A stretch of DNA of 64,000 nt from assembly GCA_001939145.1 (NCBI GenBank), contig LSRX01001233.1:117340-181339 (forward strand), in the 5' to 3' direction. Under the pieces are notes generated by a model that searched no databases, was not told the origin of the DNA, and saw only the letters and a list, made by a program, of their open reading frames with translations. Shown here piece after piece: positions 8,653 through 19,795 of the stretch; the first letter of the stretch is position 1; each line of letters starts with the position of its first letter. Source of the DNA: Symbiodinium microadriaticum (taxonomy: Eukaryota; Sar; Dinophyceae; Suessiales; Symbiodiniaceae). The position numbers and the translations under genes are program-made.

Positions 8653-11025
8653 TCACCAAGGTTCGGTCCACCTGAGCTTCTGCCGCTTGGCATTCGGCAG
8701 AGGCACTTTAGCCTCCTTGGACGTCTTAGCCAGCTTCACGTCAGCATCCAGCTCCTGAGCTGCCGACATAAGACTGTCCAGGACTATGAACGGCAGCTTG
8801 TCGAACTGCACTTCCACACGATGAGCCGGGTTGAAATCTGCGAAACATTCGTTGGTGAGCGCGTCAGCTTCACGATTCTGATCGCGCGGCACCCATCCCA
8901 GCTGCAGGTGCATGTCCATCCGGCCTAGCTGTGCCGACAGCTCCATCAACACTACCGACATTGGGAAGGTGCTTGCCATGAACTTTTCCAGCACATAGGA
9001 GTTTCCTAGGTTGTCCGTAATGGCCGGCAACCACAGCTGCCCGCGTCTGTGGCACCAGCGGCCTCCTTGACCAAAGGTCATGACGGCTACCAAGACCGCC
9101 ACCAATTCTAGAGAGGCAATCACCCGGAACGGCTCCCATTTGACGAAGGCCCAAGGTGCATTGCGCCGATTTAAGCGCACTGAGAACCATCTCGCTTCCT
9201 GCGTGCAGCAGCCCCCCATAGATTCCCAGCCGCCGACGACGACACAGTCTTTGCCGGCTCTGGCGTCCACTCTGAAGAAGTCCCCTTCCTCTTGCGGAAT
9301 GCGCTCCACCACTTTCATAGAGACGCGGGAGATTTCCTCTCGGATGAAGCACAGGATCAAGAATACTGCTAAAGGAAACTGTACAAAGTGGCCCGGGCTC
9401 AAGACAGCACTCCAAGCAAACAGCGGTCCCAGGAAAGGCCGAACATGCTGCAGAGCACCACCAACAAAGGTAAGACGTCCAAGCGCTGCCTTAAGGTCAT
9501 GACCGAGAACACCTCCTGCATGAGAGTGCTTTCCCAGCCATTCACTGAACCATCGGACTTTCTTCTCGCTGATTCCACGGCTGAAATCTTTGACATTGAG
9601 CTGGTACCCAATCCACTGCACCTCACGACCACCGCGAACCTTCTTCCAACTCAGGGGAAGCTCGAAAACCTGAAGAGCGAATATCCAAAACAAGATCTTC
9701 CGCCAGAAGTACTCTCCCGTCGCATTGAGCCAGCCGTCGTCCGAATACAGCATATGGTACACTGCGAGATCGCGATCCGCTAAGGCATGCAATAGACGTA
9801 CAGCACCACTGGCAACTCTACTCCACCAGTACGCTGCCGAGCAGACTCCGAAGGTGCCTCGTTTGTGAACAAAGACCTCCTCAGGCTCGTCCAGTGAGAA
9901 CGCTTGCAAACCCCAATCCTCTGGACGAACTGGCACGAGTCTGTGCGCCATTGCTATGTCATAGACCAGGCTAAGCCATGAGGGCGACGCTTCGACAGAC
10001 TCGAACTCTTCCCGCAGTTGTCTTAAGACGGCAGACACGTCGTCTATGAGCGGCGACCGTAGCTGGTCCAAAACCTTAATGCGCCGATTGATGTCAATGG
10101 AGTAGGACGCATCGAAGACTATGTGCACTTCGTCGGACCCCGCTCCTTTCGGCACTGCACCCAGGGCTGCAATGGCAAGACGCCCAGGAAAACGAGCACG
10201 CGCCTCGCTGAGCGACATCCTCTTCACCAGACCCTTGGCCACATCTTCGCGAACTTGCTCGCGGATGGTGGACATGCACTCCTTTGAAGACGCGTAATTC
10301 TCCGCAACCTGCTCTGGGGCCATGGCATCTTCTGTGAACTCGCGATTCCATTTGCACTTTTCCTCGAAGACCTCAGGCACACGCGGCATGGACTCGTCAA
10401 CACCTAACGACACGCCATTCTCCGCCATAGCAGTGAGGTACGCGAAATCGGGATCCTGCAGCAATTGCAACGCGCCAGCCAAACGTCTAAAGTGAACTTC
10501 AGAATGCTGATCGCTTGCGCAGCGCAGCACGTCCATGCCACAAGACATCAGGAAGGCGTCCACTTCCCCTGCAGTGTCTGCTGCCGCCCCCTCAAAGGGG
10601 GACGACGTCAGCTTGCCCCCTGCCATCCGCCAGAAGACATCGGCAACTGCGTCTTTGCTGTTGCATCCTGCACGGTTCATTTCCAGCACCCAACGCAGAA
10701 AACCTTTGCGAACGATTTCTCGCAAGCGCAGCCACTTCTCGCTGCGCTCCCAACTCCGCCCTGCCACTGGCCAGCGACCGGGCGAGCAAAGGCCGCCCCC
10801 ATCGTGGATGGACCGCCACTTACCCTTGTAGAAGGTTCGCATGGGCCCTCCACGTGGCCGGAAGAGGGACGCTTGTGCCGGGCCCTGCGATCCAGCAGAG
10901 AACTGCTCCTGCACACCCTGACCTTGAGGGCTCTGAGGCTCCGCTCTCCGCTGTACCGACACACCACGGCATTCCCGAGTCGACTCCACCAAAGCCGGCG
11001 CTGCCGTTGGAGTTGCTGACTCTAG
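8653..11025 (-). CDS. Element 1 reverse transcriptase-RNase H (read through from Gag)
   Basis: Open frame of 790 codons from the UGA that ends Gag; the 779-codon part from 10992 begins at a TTG and no ATG occurs until residue 51 of that part. Numbering from 10992: RT motif A has Asp345 (SLVYDIAMAH), the catalytic YSDD is 416-419, and the primer-grip/thumb follows to about 540. RNase H follows with Asp576, Glu629, Asp660 and Asp710 (READALTN). It would copy element RNA to DNA and remove the RNA. The frame equals that of Gag, and the stop between them is UGA CUA, so a Gag-Pol fusion by readthrough is the simplest way to express it. No frameshift is visible in this ORF. Confidence 0.88.
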   Translation of the reverse strand, partial: LESATPTAAPALVESTRECRGVSVQRRAEPQSPQGQGVQEQFSAGSQGPAQASLFRPRGGPMRTFYKGKWRSIHDGGGLCSPGRWPVAGRSWERSEKWLRLREIVRKGFLRWVLEMNRAGCNSKDAVADVFWRMAGGKLTSSPFEGAAADTAGEVDAFLMSCGMDVLRCASDQHSEVHFRRLAGALQLLQDPDFAYLTAMAENGVSLGVDESMPRVPEVFEEKCKWNREFTEDAMAPEQVAENYASSKECMSTIREQVREDVAKGLVKRMSLSEARARFPGRLAIAALGAVPKGAGSDEVHIVFDASYSIDINRRIKVLDQLRSPLIDDVSAVLRQLREEFESVEASPSWLSLVYDIAMAHRLVPVRPEDWGLQAFSLDEPEEVFVHKRGTFGVCSAAYWWSRVASGAVRLLHALADRDLAVYHMLYSDDGWLNATGEYFWRKILFWIFALQVFELPLSWKKVRGGREVQWIGYQLNVKDFSRGISEKKVRWFSEWLGKHSHAGGVLGHDLKAALGRLTFVGGALQHVRPFLGPLFAWSAVLSPGHFVQFPLAVFLILCFIREEISRVSMKVVERIPQEEGDFFRVDARAGKDCVVVGGWESMGGCCTQEARWFSVRLNRRNAPWAFVKWEPFRVIASLELVAVLVAVMTFGQGGRWCHRRGQLWLPAITDNLGNSYVLEKFMASTFPMSVVLMELSAQLGRMDMHLQLGWVPRDQNREADALTNECFADFNPAHRVEVQFDKLPFIVLDSLMSAAQELDADVKLAKTSKEAKVPLPNAKRQKLRWTEPW

Positions 11026-11028
11026 TCA
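11023..11028 (-). promoter_or_regulatory. Probable stop-readthrough site UGA CUA (element 1)
   Basis: The Gag frame ends GAG TGA, followed in frame by CTA GAG, with eleven sense codons leading into the RT ORF. UGA CUA(G) is the best-known leaky stop context in eukaryotes and RNA viruses. No ATG lies close downstream in the RT frame. Confidence 0.7.
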
Positions 11029-12260
11029 CTCCGCAGCCTCTTTCTTGCCTGCTGCCTCAGGACAGGCATGCAACGGATGCTTCCTTAGGCATAGTTGGCA
11101 AACGTGAGCCCGCTCGCATTTGCCTCTGCATCGCTCGTGCGAGTTGTTGAAGCGAAAGCAGATTTGCACACCGTCCTCAGTGACTGTCTTCAACTTCCCC
11201 GCAAACCGGCCGCTTTTGCCTTTGCCGTTGCCTTTGGACCGATGCCGAGCTTCGCGACTGCGGGAGCGATGGCGCCCTAGCCCCAGAGCCGGCACAGGCA
11301 CGTCCGCTGGAAGGTGGCTTCTTAGCGCACATGGGGTGATGAAGAACCTCTCCTTGATCTCCACGTCTGCAACAGCTTGTTCCAACGCTGACGTTAGCTT
11401 CAGCCCAGCATTCATAAGTTTCATGACATTCTTGCGCAGCTGAAAGTCATAGGACAACACAAGGTCAAAGGCAGGCGGCGACGCCACAACCTTGCCCGAG
11501 GCATCTTTCGCGTGCAGATTCATCACAAACTCTCCCAACAAGAAGTCCGCATAATTGCTGAATGGGGGCGCGATTCCCTGGAGCACCGGCATGTGCGGAT
11601 AGCGCAAGGAGCACATCACAAAACAATGAGCCCCACACGCAAACGCAAACGCAATTCTTCTGCAGACGTCGGCAACGGCATCTGCATATGGCCTTTCCGC
11701 ACTTTGATGGCTCTGGTGCTGCGATCGATGGTAGCGGCGAATGGCTCTTGAGACGCATCGTCTTTAGAGGCGTACTCCCTCAACGATAAGGCAGTGAACT
11801 CTCCATTGTCCAACATGTCAAAATGCTGCTCCAAGGTCGCATTGGCCGGCATGAGTTTATCGGGTAGCTTGAAGAAGGACTGCTCAAACCGATCACGCAG
11901 CTGGGACAACTCTGTACGTGCAACGACTTTCGGCAAGCCCCCGACGACCGCCTCCGCTTCCGCCTTGTGACGAGCTTCAACGCGCACTTGAGCAGAAGAC
12001 CAAGCATCGACCACGCTGGCCACTTCCACTGCACCATCCGCCACATCACTTTTCAACCCGAGAACTGTGTTGCAGAACTCGCCGACGCCGCTGCGGTCGT
12101 CCGCCACAGCAGCCAACCGTCCGATGGACTTCACCTTCTTGGAAGCAAGCATTGCTTGTGTTTGCAAAGACACGTCCTTGCATTGAAGCAAGCCAGCCAA
12201 CTCCGGATCCAAGGCTTGGATCGCCTGGCGCTGACTTTCCTCGATGGAAACCTCCGGCAT
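11026..12260 (-). pseudogene. Element 1 Gag-like protein, one frameshift
   Basis: Two overlapping frames together make one Gag. The 5' part (12260-11616, ATG start) is helical and ends in SAEELRLRLRV. The 3' part (11619-11026) continues with the capsid-like stretch and a basic linker (HRSRSREARHRSKG). It ends in a Cys/His cluster (CFRFNNSHERCRGKCERAH, then CQLCLRKHPLHACP) expected to bind RNA. The join at 11616-11619 looks like a two-base (TG) gain, giving TGATG at the overlap. Its C-terminal stop is the UGA CUA site. Gag would package element RNA. Translational recoding at the overlap is possible but a mutation is simpler. Confidence 0.75.
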
Positions 12261-12578
12261 GGCAAGGGCGGCAAGGCAGGCTAAAAGCTAGGCGCACAGA
12301 AAATGCTCAAACACGCTCGATCAAGCAAACTGTGCAGGCCAACCGATCAAGCAGAGCGAGGCCGCATGTCGCACATGAAGCGCCGAGACACACAGACACT
12401 CGCAATCCTGACACAGCCACTCACCTGCATGGAGCATTCCCTAAACAAAGCAAGCCGCACGCAGCCACCTCGGCCACATACGCACTCACTTGAACCCCAC
12501 CTGGCCCTTACCTGCACTCCCTCACAGCCGTCTTTGCTGCAAGCCTTCTCCGTCCCAGGTCACCTAACCCAGGACTCA

Positions 12579-14610
12579 CTAACCTTCGCTCTCAGCACAT
12601 GAGGATGAAGAGCTGTCGCTAGAATCACTGCTTGACGGCGCGGAAGCAACTGGTTCACCAGACGGGAAGCAATCCCGACACTTGCGCCGATACTCCTCGC
12701 GAGCCGGGCAGCGATCACCGAACTGATTGAAGTGCCGGTAGTGGACGCCAGGCACTCGATGGCATTCGCCGCCCTTGTGTAGCGTTTGTTGGCGCCCATG
12801 CTGCCCAGTCAAACTGACGAAGAACAAGCCCAAATGCCAGTCAGCTGCATCCTCAGCATTGTCTTCTGCATCCAGGTCCGCTGGAGATGCCACTTGTGCC
12901 TCCGACTCGTCCGAGAGTTCTTCCTCAGTGGCCGAACCGTCGTCCAGCGGCTTGGTGGCAAAGGAAGACAGCAAGGCAACCTGCACGGAAACCGACTCCG
13001 GAACAAAGCCCAGCTCTTCTAAACGCGATGCCACCTTGGACAGCACACTAGCTTCGTCCAGAAGATCGCGCCCACCAATTCCACGCCGCAGCACGCGAGC
13101 AACTTTCCTTTGAGCAGCCTCCACATTGCCACGCACAGATCTAATGTAATGTAAGCTTCGTCCACCGACATCTGCCATCGCCCTAGCTGTTTGCCCGCCA
13201 GCTCTCCAACGCGACAGCAAGCAGCCCAACTGCGCATGGTAGCACGCTCGGAATGCTCACTCCAAAGAACTCCCAGCCCAAGCGCCATAAGCTCCCGACC
13301 ATCCACACCGTCAGTCCGGAGTTCTCGGAACAACGTTTGAGAAATGGCCGAAGCATGGTAATACCGCGCCATTCTGGCAGTGCAGCCCTGAAGGCCAGCT
13401 GCTGGCCGCAACAAGAAGAAATCACGCGAAGCAGCAGCTGTCTCATCACCCATGGCTTGCCAAAGCTGCCAACCCACTCGGAGCCAGCATGGTTCCACCA
13501 GCCAAGCTGCAGAAGAAACATAAGCATAAAGCACCGCAATCTTCTTGCCTGCACCTTCGTTTTAGTGCGCTCCAGGCGAGCACTCAAACCACGCTCGTCC
13601 ACGACAACTGCCCTTGCCGGCATGCCTTCCGTGTCAGAGTATCGCAAGCATCCCCAAAGCTTCACCAACTTGAACCAAGCAAAAGCACGAACATAGCGCG
13701 GAGCTTGCTCGTTCATCACCAGTCCTTCAAAGGCTTTGACCTGAGAGCCCAGCAGTTGGTTGGCCTGGCGGCGGCCGCGTAGATCTTGATTGCCCAAAGC
13801 CAGTGCCAACTCTTCCATAGTGTTGCGTATGACGGGGCAGCGACTGATTTTAGAGTCAAGCGACACCTCCCCGGCTGACTCCATAAACATCAAAGTCTTC
13901 AGGCAGCTGCCTGGAACCGATCGTCCACAAGGCTCGGAAGCCCGGGCCTGCAGATACGCCGCAAAGTGGTCTGCGGAGGGCCAGCTGACCCCAAAAGCGC
14001 TTCTAACCCATGCCACGACGCGCTCCCACGTTTTGACATGCTTCCGTAAGGTGGAAGCTCGCCTGCCCTTGCCCACACGACCAGAAATTCCGGCTTCCGC
14101 AGCTGGGAGCCCGGACGTGGCGATCAAGCGCTGGAGTTGAGCGAGCCAGCGACGACGTTGCTTGTCCTCCCCTGCTTGGCGAGACTGGTCCACTGCACTC
14201 AAAGACGCCGCACCATGAGACCGTGTAGGCCAATGACCCTGTCGCAGCCGCTTCTGCTTGTTTCCCACAACCGGAGCCCAAGCTGTAAGAAGGCACACCG
14301 ATCCCGCAGCCAGCGGCAGCGATGCATCGACTCGACGGAACTTTGCTGCCGCACTAGCCCATTCCACACTACTTTGCACACGCGCTGACCGAGCCCACCG
14401 CGAAGCCGCCAGGTCCGACGCCTGTGCTATGAGTTGCTCGAACTCTTGCAAAACACAGTCTTCTAGCGAGGCCAACCCCAATTCGCGGAGCAGCAAGGAA
14501 CCGAGCTCTGCTGTGCTCAGATCGGATAGAGTTGCCAGTCTGCACACACTCCAACGCCCTGCCAACGGCTGCAGATGAGGAAAGTCGCAGAGCAAGTCAC
14601 GCAGCTCCAT
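12579..14610 (-). pseudogene. Element 1 tyrosine recombinase, two frameshifts
   Basis: The ATG at 14610 lies only 5 bases inside repeat A1, so A1 probably supplies the promoter and leader. The first frame holds the SAM-like helical region and the first catalytic Arg (GCLRYSD) and Lys box (ERTKTK). A frame change near 13,560 moves to the frame with KKIAVLYAYVSSAAWLV and the His-x-x-Arg box (SEHSERATMRSWA). It continues to LGRW and the likely nucleophile Tyr (VDEAYI). Just after that Tyr an ACATT pentamer is present twice (about 13,142-13,152) and shifts the frame again; the rest (SVRGNVEAAQRKVARV) runs to 12579 with an acidic Ser-rich tail. The protein would integrate circular cDNA. This copy is broken. 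Confidence 0.8.
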
Positions 14611-14615
14611 GAACC

Positions 14616-14777
14616 CTCAAAAGAAATCCTACGGCTAACCTACCTGAATCTAGCTCTAGGCTCTGGGCAGAGCCGGAGCCACAAGCTGCAACTATACTAT
14701 ACAAATGCTTCGCACACTTATGGTACATTATGACACGAGACGCTTAAGGTGCTGCGCTTCGCTCCGCACTGTCCAGC
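14616..14777 (-). repeat. Element 1 repeat A1 (162 bp, 5' end)
   Basis: Copy of A2 (8073-8234), identical by eye. It marks the 5' end of element 1 and leads directly into the YR start codon. Confidence 0.92.
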
Positions 14778-17700
14778 AGTCCAAGGCGGGGTGAAGATGT
14801 GAAAGTTCCCGCCTCTTCGATAAGAATTTGACAGCTGAAAGTGTTTCTAGATTGTGTGTTCGACACATGCCTTGCCGCTTGAGTACTATCGTCCCGTCGC
14901 TGCCCATGCTCTATGATTTCTGTCTCATGATGCTTTCCCTGTGGCCACCTTCGAGAATGCGGTGCTGCGTCGGCTTGAAATGAGTTCGTGGAGCGGCATC
15001 CACATTCCTGGATTGTTGAGTTTATTGATCTCTCGCTACGATCGCCAGCACTTTCCAGATGGCTTCTGTCAAGCATATCTGCGGCTTCTTACATCTTTCA
15101 ACCCAGCTGATGATCTGCACAAGTTACGTCTTCATGCACCGGATTTGGATGTTCATCTTCAGCCCTTGCATTGTTGCGAACATGGCAGTTTGGAGACTTA
15201 GTCCTGCAAACTCTGCAATGCTGAAGTGCTGGGTCTTCCCCAAAAGAAGCCAGAATTTCGAGAAAGGCACAGGTGTTGAAACGATACAAACAGACATGCT
15301 CCGGGGTGTGGCAGCAGGCATGTCGTCTGTATACATCTGCATATTATGTACGAACCTACAAGTTATCTACCCTGAAACACAACTCATTCTCGTGCTGCAC
15401 CTCTTGTGGACGGGATGCATGGCCTGGAAGGAGCGCCTGCAAACTCACGCGCAGCATCTCAAAATCCATCGCGGAGTACAGGCGTGTCAGGGCATGCGCC
15501 TTGCGCGTCTTCCGACGAGTGCCTTCGGGAACATCCAACGCACCTCCATTCAGCATGTGCCGAGCTCACGAAACGCATCGGACAGAAGCTGCCAGTAGAA
15601 CTATTCTTTTGGTATTCATGCACGCCCCCAGCACCAACATGCAACAAACACGTACGAAAACCGGCGCACCTGCAACCTCACGGTCACGCGACACAGACTC
15701 CTGGGCCCACTACACATGGACTGCACAAAACCTGCCGCCACTTCTCAGAGCCTGAGAGCCGCCGATAAACGAAAAAGCAGAGTTGTCCCCCCTGCAAAAA
15801 GCAGAGTTTTGCAAAGAAAGCACGGGCCACGCCGTGACACTTTGCAACATGTGTCGATAAGGACCCGTCAATGACGGACTGCTTTCACCACCGCTTGTTC
15901 CTCCTGCCAGAGCAAGTGCCGAAGTTCGCGCTCATGCTTGTAGATTGATCAGGTTGCCTGTTGGGTACGCTGACGTTGCCACCTGGAGAATGGGAGAAAG
16001 AACCGGAAGAGCTGAGAAAGGCAATGGGCAGTTCAGAACCACACCGGATCGGCCACATCTGCACTGTTCACAAACGTGAAGATGGACTCCTTTGCTGGAC
16101 AGAACAACAAACTGCCCACGTTTATGCGTGTTCACAAGTGGTCCATGAATCTCATTGACCTTGCTCCATACTTCGCCGACTCGGTGCAGGACTGCAGGGA
16201 CAACGGGGGTCTGGGAACTGGGCACCTCAGGCGAAAGCAATGAGACATGTCAACAGGCGCCGAAGAGCTCCTCTTTGGGCGCCCACAGGCTCTTGCTGTG
16301 TGTCGGAGTTCAGGAAGCTGAAAGCGGAAGTACCTCGCAAGCGCGAGCGCGAATGGCGGTTAGTGGCACACCCTCGCGGCCTTCGCCAGCCACACTCAAG
16401 CTCCCAAAAAGGCCGGAACCTGTGGTTCACGGCAGAAGTAAGAAGTAACACGACGACGCTTCCGCTTTCCACATGCAGACCGTCGAGCATGCTCACGACG
16501 GTTGAGTAGATGACCGGAACTGTCCACATCCTTCTGGGGCGGTTCCTGACCCAACCAAGGCGAGGGCAGAAGCATTCAAGCACCAGTTTCCTGAAAATGA
16601 CATGCTAAATGTTGTAAGTACTCAGTCAATGCCCAAGATTCAGCCACTTGGGTCTGAAGACCTTCGAAAAGTGACCTCGTCGCAAAAACAGCAAGACTCC
16701 GACGACTACCCGCAAACAAGCATACAAGGCAGAAACGCCATGTCATCTGAACATGCACGCCTATCTCAGCGAGTGATAGGACAGTATGCAGAATCGGGGA
16801 GATTTGCTTCTCTCTGATGCCGGAGAACATGATTCGAAGAAGCATTGCTAGCTTCTAGCAGCAAGACTTTTCGTGGTCGCAACTCTTATGATGGCCTTCG
16901 ATGAAGCAAGCTCTAAGCTCAAGCTTGGAAGTTGAGTAGCTGCAGCACGAAACACAAATGCAGGTCAAAGTGCTAAGCTTACTGGCCTGAGCGGAAGAAG
17001 GAGAACAAGGACCACAAGACAATCTCTTGGTGCCTTAAGGCAAACAAGGCCTTGAGCACAACAGGCGTCCTTTGGCTCCTCGACACTGCACAGCTGGTGA
17101 GACGAGAGAAGTCGAATTGCCGCAGCATTTGCAATCTGGCTCGTCTCAGCGATCCCAGCCTAGCCACAACCGTCGACTGAAGTCAGGTCAGAAAAAAAAA
17201 AAACCTTGAAGCAGTGAGCCCAAGAGTTGCAAAAGGTGCAGCGACTCTGATGGAGATGCCTTTGGGAAAACATGGCAAGGTGTCCTTCACTTCGCAGCAC
17301 AGACCCAAAGATCATAGGATATGAACAAACGTGCAAGGTTATGGCGGCTATGGGTATCTGAGCTCGTCGATTCTCTACGAAAGTGCTGCAAGTGCCGTCT
17401 TTCAGAAGAAAGCGTGGGTTGGATTGCTAGAAGTGCGACTCAGCTCTGTCGCGGAGCATCTTGCCTGCTTACACGCAGTCCCACGACAATCTGCAACGGA
17501 GCAATGCTCGAGACGCATCACCTTGCCCGCACGCCCTCGCGAGATTTGATCCTTGCAGGCAATGGGCAATTAGGGGCTTCTGTTGCATTGCATGAGGCGC
17601 ACCCCCCTCGTAGTGAGACAGGTGAAGATGTCGGAGTGGATGCCTAACCCAGAACACTGATCAACGGATACCAACAGCACTCCGAAACTGTCTTCAATGA

Positions 17701-17820
17701 GCGTGCTGCTTGCTCGGAAGGCGGAGTGGGTGACATTGCCGGCGGTGTCCCCTAAGCGTTGTCACCCCTAGTACAGCCAAGTCTTGCTTTAACGCTAGGA
17801 CATGCTAGGACACTGGCCAC
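14778..17820. other. No gene identified
   Basis: Only short frames on both strands. Some minus-strand pieces look protein-like (for example NVGSLLFCPAKESIF near 16,080, and EGLQTQVAESWALTEYLQ near 16,630), so exons of a host gene may be present. I could not chain them with AG|G acceptors or assign a family. A poly-A run lies near 17,192. Confidence 0.4.
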
Positions 17821-17824
17821 CGGT

Positions 17825-18642
17825 TCAGCCGTGCCTGGGCAATGCTGGCAGGCGGGGTAGAACCTCTGCCTTCGCCCCTCGCAACTTCAAAAACCGACTC
17901 TCGGACTGTTTTCGCTGCCTCGGACCGCAATCTTTTCGACAGCATCTCGCAACTGTATGCTCTACAGGCGAATGACGGGTCGAAACCACTCCACCGCGCA
18001 AAGGCCGCACAATGGTCGGAGCACGGCGGACCTGCCAAGCCAAAGAGCAAGCAATGGACGACTCCCACGGCATGGATCTTCTTGAAACCTGCCTGCGAGC
18101 TGTTGCCACTTGCACCACACGGACAGTTCTTGCGCCCCCTCACCTTGCTAGAGGCCACAGTAGCCCGTGCCGCCAGATCCCTGCTGTGAACAAGCTGATT
18201 ATTAATTACTACATTTCCAAGTCTTAGATTCCGACATCAATCATTGCGGTCAGATTTGCGCACTGCGTCAACAACTTCTCGTATTTTTGCTTCGCCTGCA
18301 AGCACTAAGCCGTAGCCCGTGATCCTTACACATTCTTACATTCCACACAACTTGGACTGCACAGGGCAGAAAGCCTCCCGCAGATTTCTTTCCAGCTGTT
18401 GAATGCGCTGATCCTTTCGCTCGATCTTCTTGTCGCTCTCTGCAACCTCGACCTTCGCATGACAGGAAAGATTCGGTAATTGAAGCATCTCGGATGTCCC
18501 AGCCTTCAAACCACTGTTTTGAGCAACCAGCTTGTGATACATCACCTCGCCCCCAAAAGCCCAAAGAGAGTGCACGCGAGTGAGATCCAGAATGCAGCAA
18601 ATTTGCCGTGAGCTGTTCCAGATTCTTGTCCAGCTGTGAGAC
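17825..18642 (-). CDS. Kinesin distal stalk and IAK-type tail exons
   Basis: Exons 18642-18607 (VSQLDKNLEQLT), 18545-18504 (VMYHKLVAQNSGLK), 18452-18375 (VEVAESDKKIERKDQRI...), 18295-18252 (AKQKYEKLLTQCAN), 18180-18144 (DLAARATVASSK) and from 18031 (VRRAPTIVRPLRGG). NLEQLT...LV..N..LK is the distal stalk signature of conventional kinesin. IVRPLRGG matches the IAK-type tail motif (IAKPLRGG in fungal kinesins), which folds back to inhibit the motor. Donors are GC, GC, GC, GA, GT. The frame from 18031 stays open to about 17,825. Confidence 0.85.
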
Positions 18643-19754
18643 CTAGGCTGTAGTTTTGTTTGCATGCATGTGTAGCCAATGCTGCCGAATGGGGCCAGAC
18701 CTTTCTCTTCAAGGGTCTCTCTGGATCTTTATCTTCGTCCACTGCAGCAGCTTCTTTACGCAGCCTGCTGGACCTCAATCGCAGTCAGAACAGCTTTGAA
18801 CATCACTAGCACAAGCTCCCCGTAGCTCCAGGCCCCTTGGAGGTGGGTGTGTCAGCGGCCTCGCTCTCTCGCACTCTCGCGCACAAAAGCCCACTCAAAG
18901 GCGCTGGGACTGTCCATGACGTGGACCGCCGCGACGCGAGGGCCGCGCAGTGGACTGGATGAGATTCTGATGGCTTTTCACCAACTCCTGAACGACACAA
19001 ACACCATCAGTGCCACAAGCCAGCCGCATGTCACAGCGTCCTCAGAACAAGACACAACTACTCAAGAATCTTCCGATCGGAGAACTATGCACCCGATCTT
19101 CGCACTTAAACAAGGATCTCCTCGAGTTCTTCGGCTTGACGCTTGTTGTCATTTCGCAACCTGCCATCATCCACTCAGGGCCAACTTCCGCAAACGAAGC
19201 GAACCAACATGACAACCAACCCTTTTTGTGAAACACACCGGGACTGAGCCAAAACAGGCCAGCTTCACTTCTGCAACTCAGAGACCTGAACAGGCTTTAG
19301 CTCAGCTTCACAGAAAACTGTGCCGGCTCGCAGGTATAAAACGTGCTCTACCATGCTGCCTGCTCGTTCCTCTCGTACTCCATGCTTTCTCGATCATTTT
19401 GTGCCTTGGCCACAAGTGCAATTCAAGTCCAAGAGTGCGTTGGTTTCGTGTTTATCACTTGGGATCTGACATCCATTGCCTGCATTGTGAGTCGACGCAT
19501 GTCATCCTCTGCGTCGCGCAGCTGCCTTTGCCAGCTCTCAAAGACCGCAACAGGTCGCAAGTTTACTCCGGGCAGGGTACGACTGAAGCTCCTCCTTCTC
19601 TCTGTTGGCCTCGAGGCTGGAGTGTTTGGGAACGCGGGGATTGCATCCACATGCTTGCCTCGCAAAGCTGTTCGGAGGTCGTTTTTAGCTTGCCCCTGAG
19701 CTCCTTCATGAAGACTACACCAGAAACGCACTCATGCACGCTCCCTCCAAAAGG

Positions 19755-19795
<41 letters not shown>

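Larger units (their letters stand above)
7896..14777 (-). mobile_element. YR retrotransposon, element 1 (split-direct-repeat type)
   Basis: A nearly complete tyrosine-recombinase retroelement. On the minus strand the order is repeat A1 (14616-14777), YR, Gag, RT-RNase H, then repeats B1 (8235-8388), A2 (8073-8234) and B2 (7896-8049). An A1-internal-B1-A2-B2 arrangement is the split direct repeat structure of PAT/Ngaro-type YR retrotransposons, which are thought to integrate a circular DNA with their recombinase. Here 23 bases separate A2 from B2. Gag and RT share one frame, split by UGA CUA. YR precedes Gag, unlike the usual Gag-RT-YR order. Frameshifts in YR and Gag suggest this copy is no longer autonomous. 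Confidence 0.9.
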
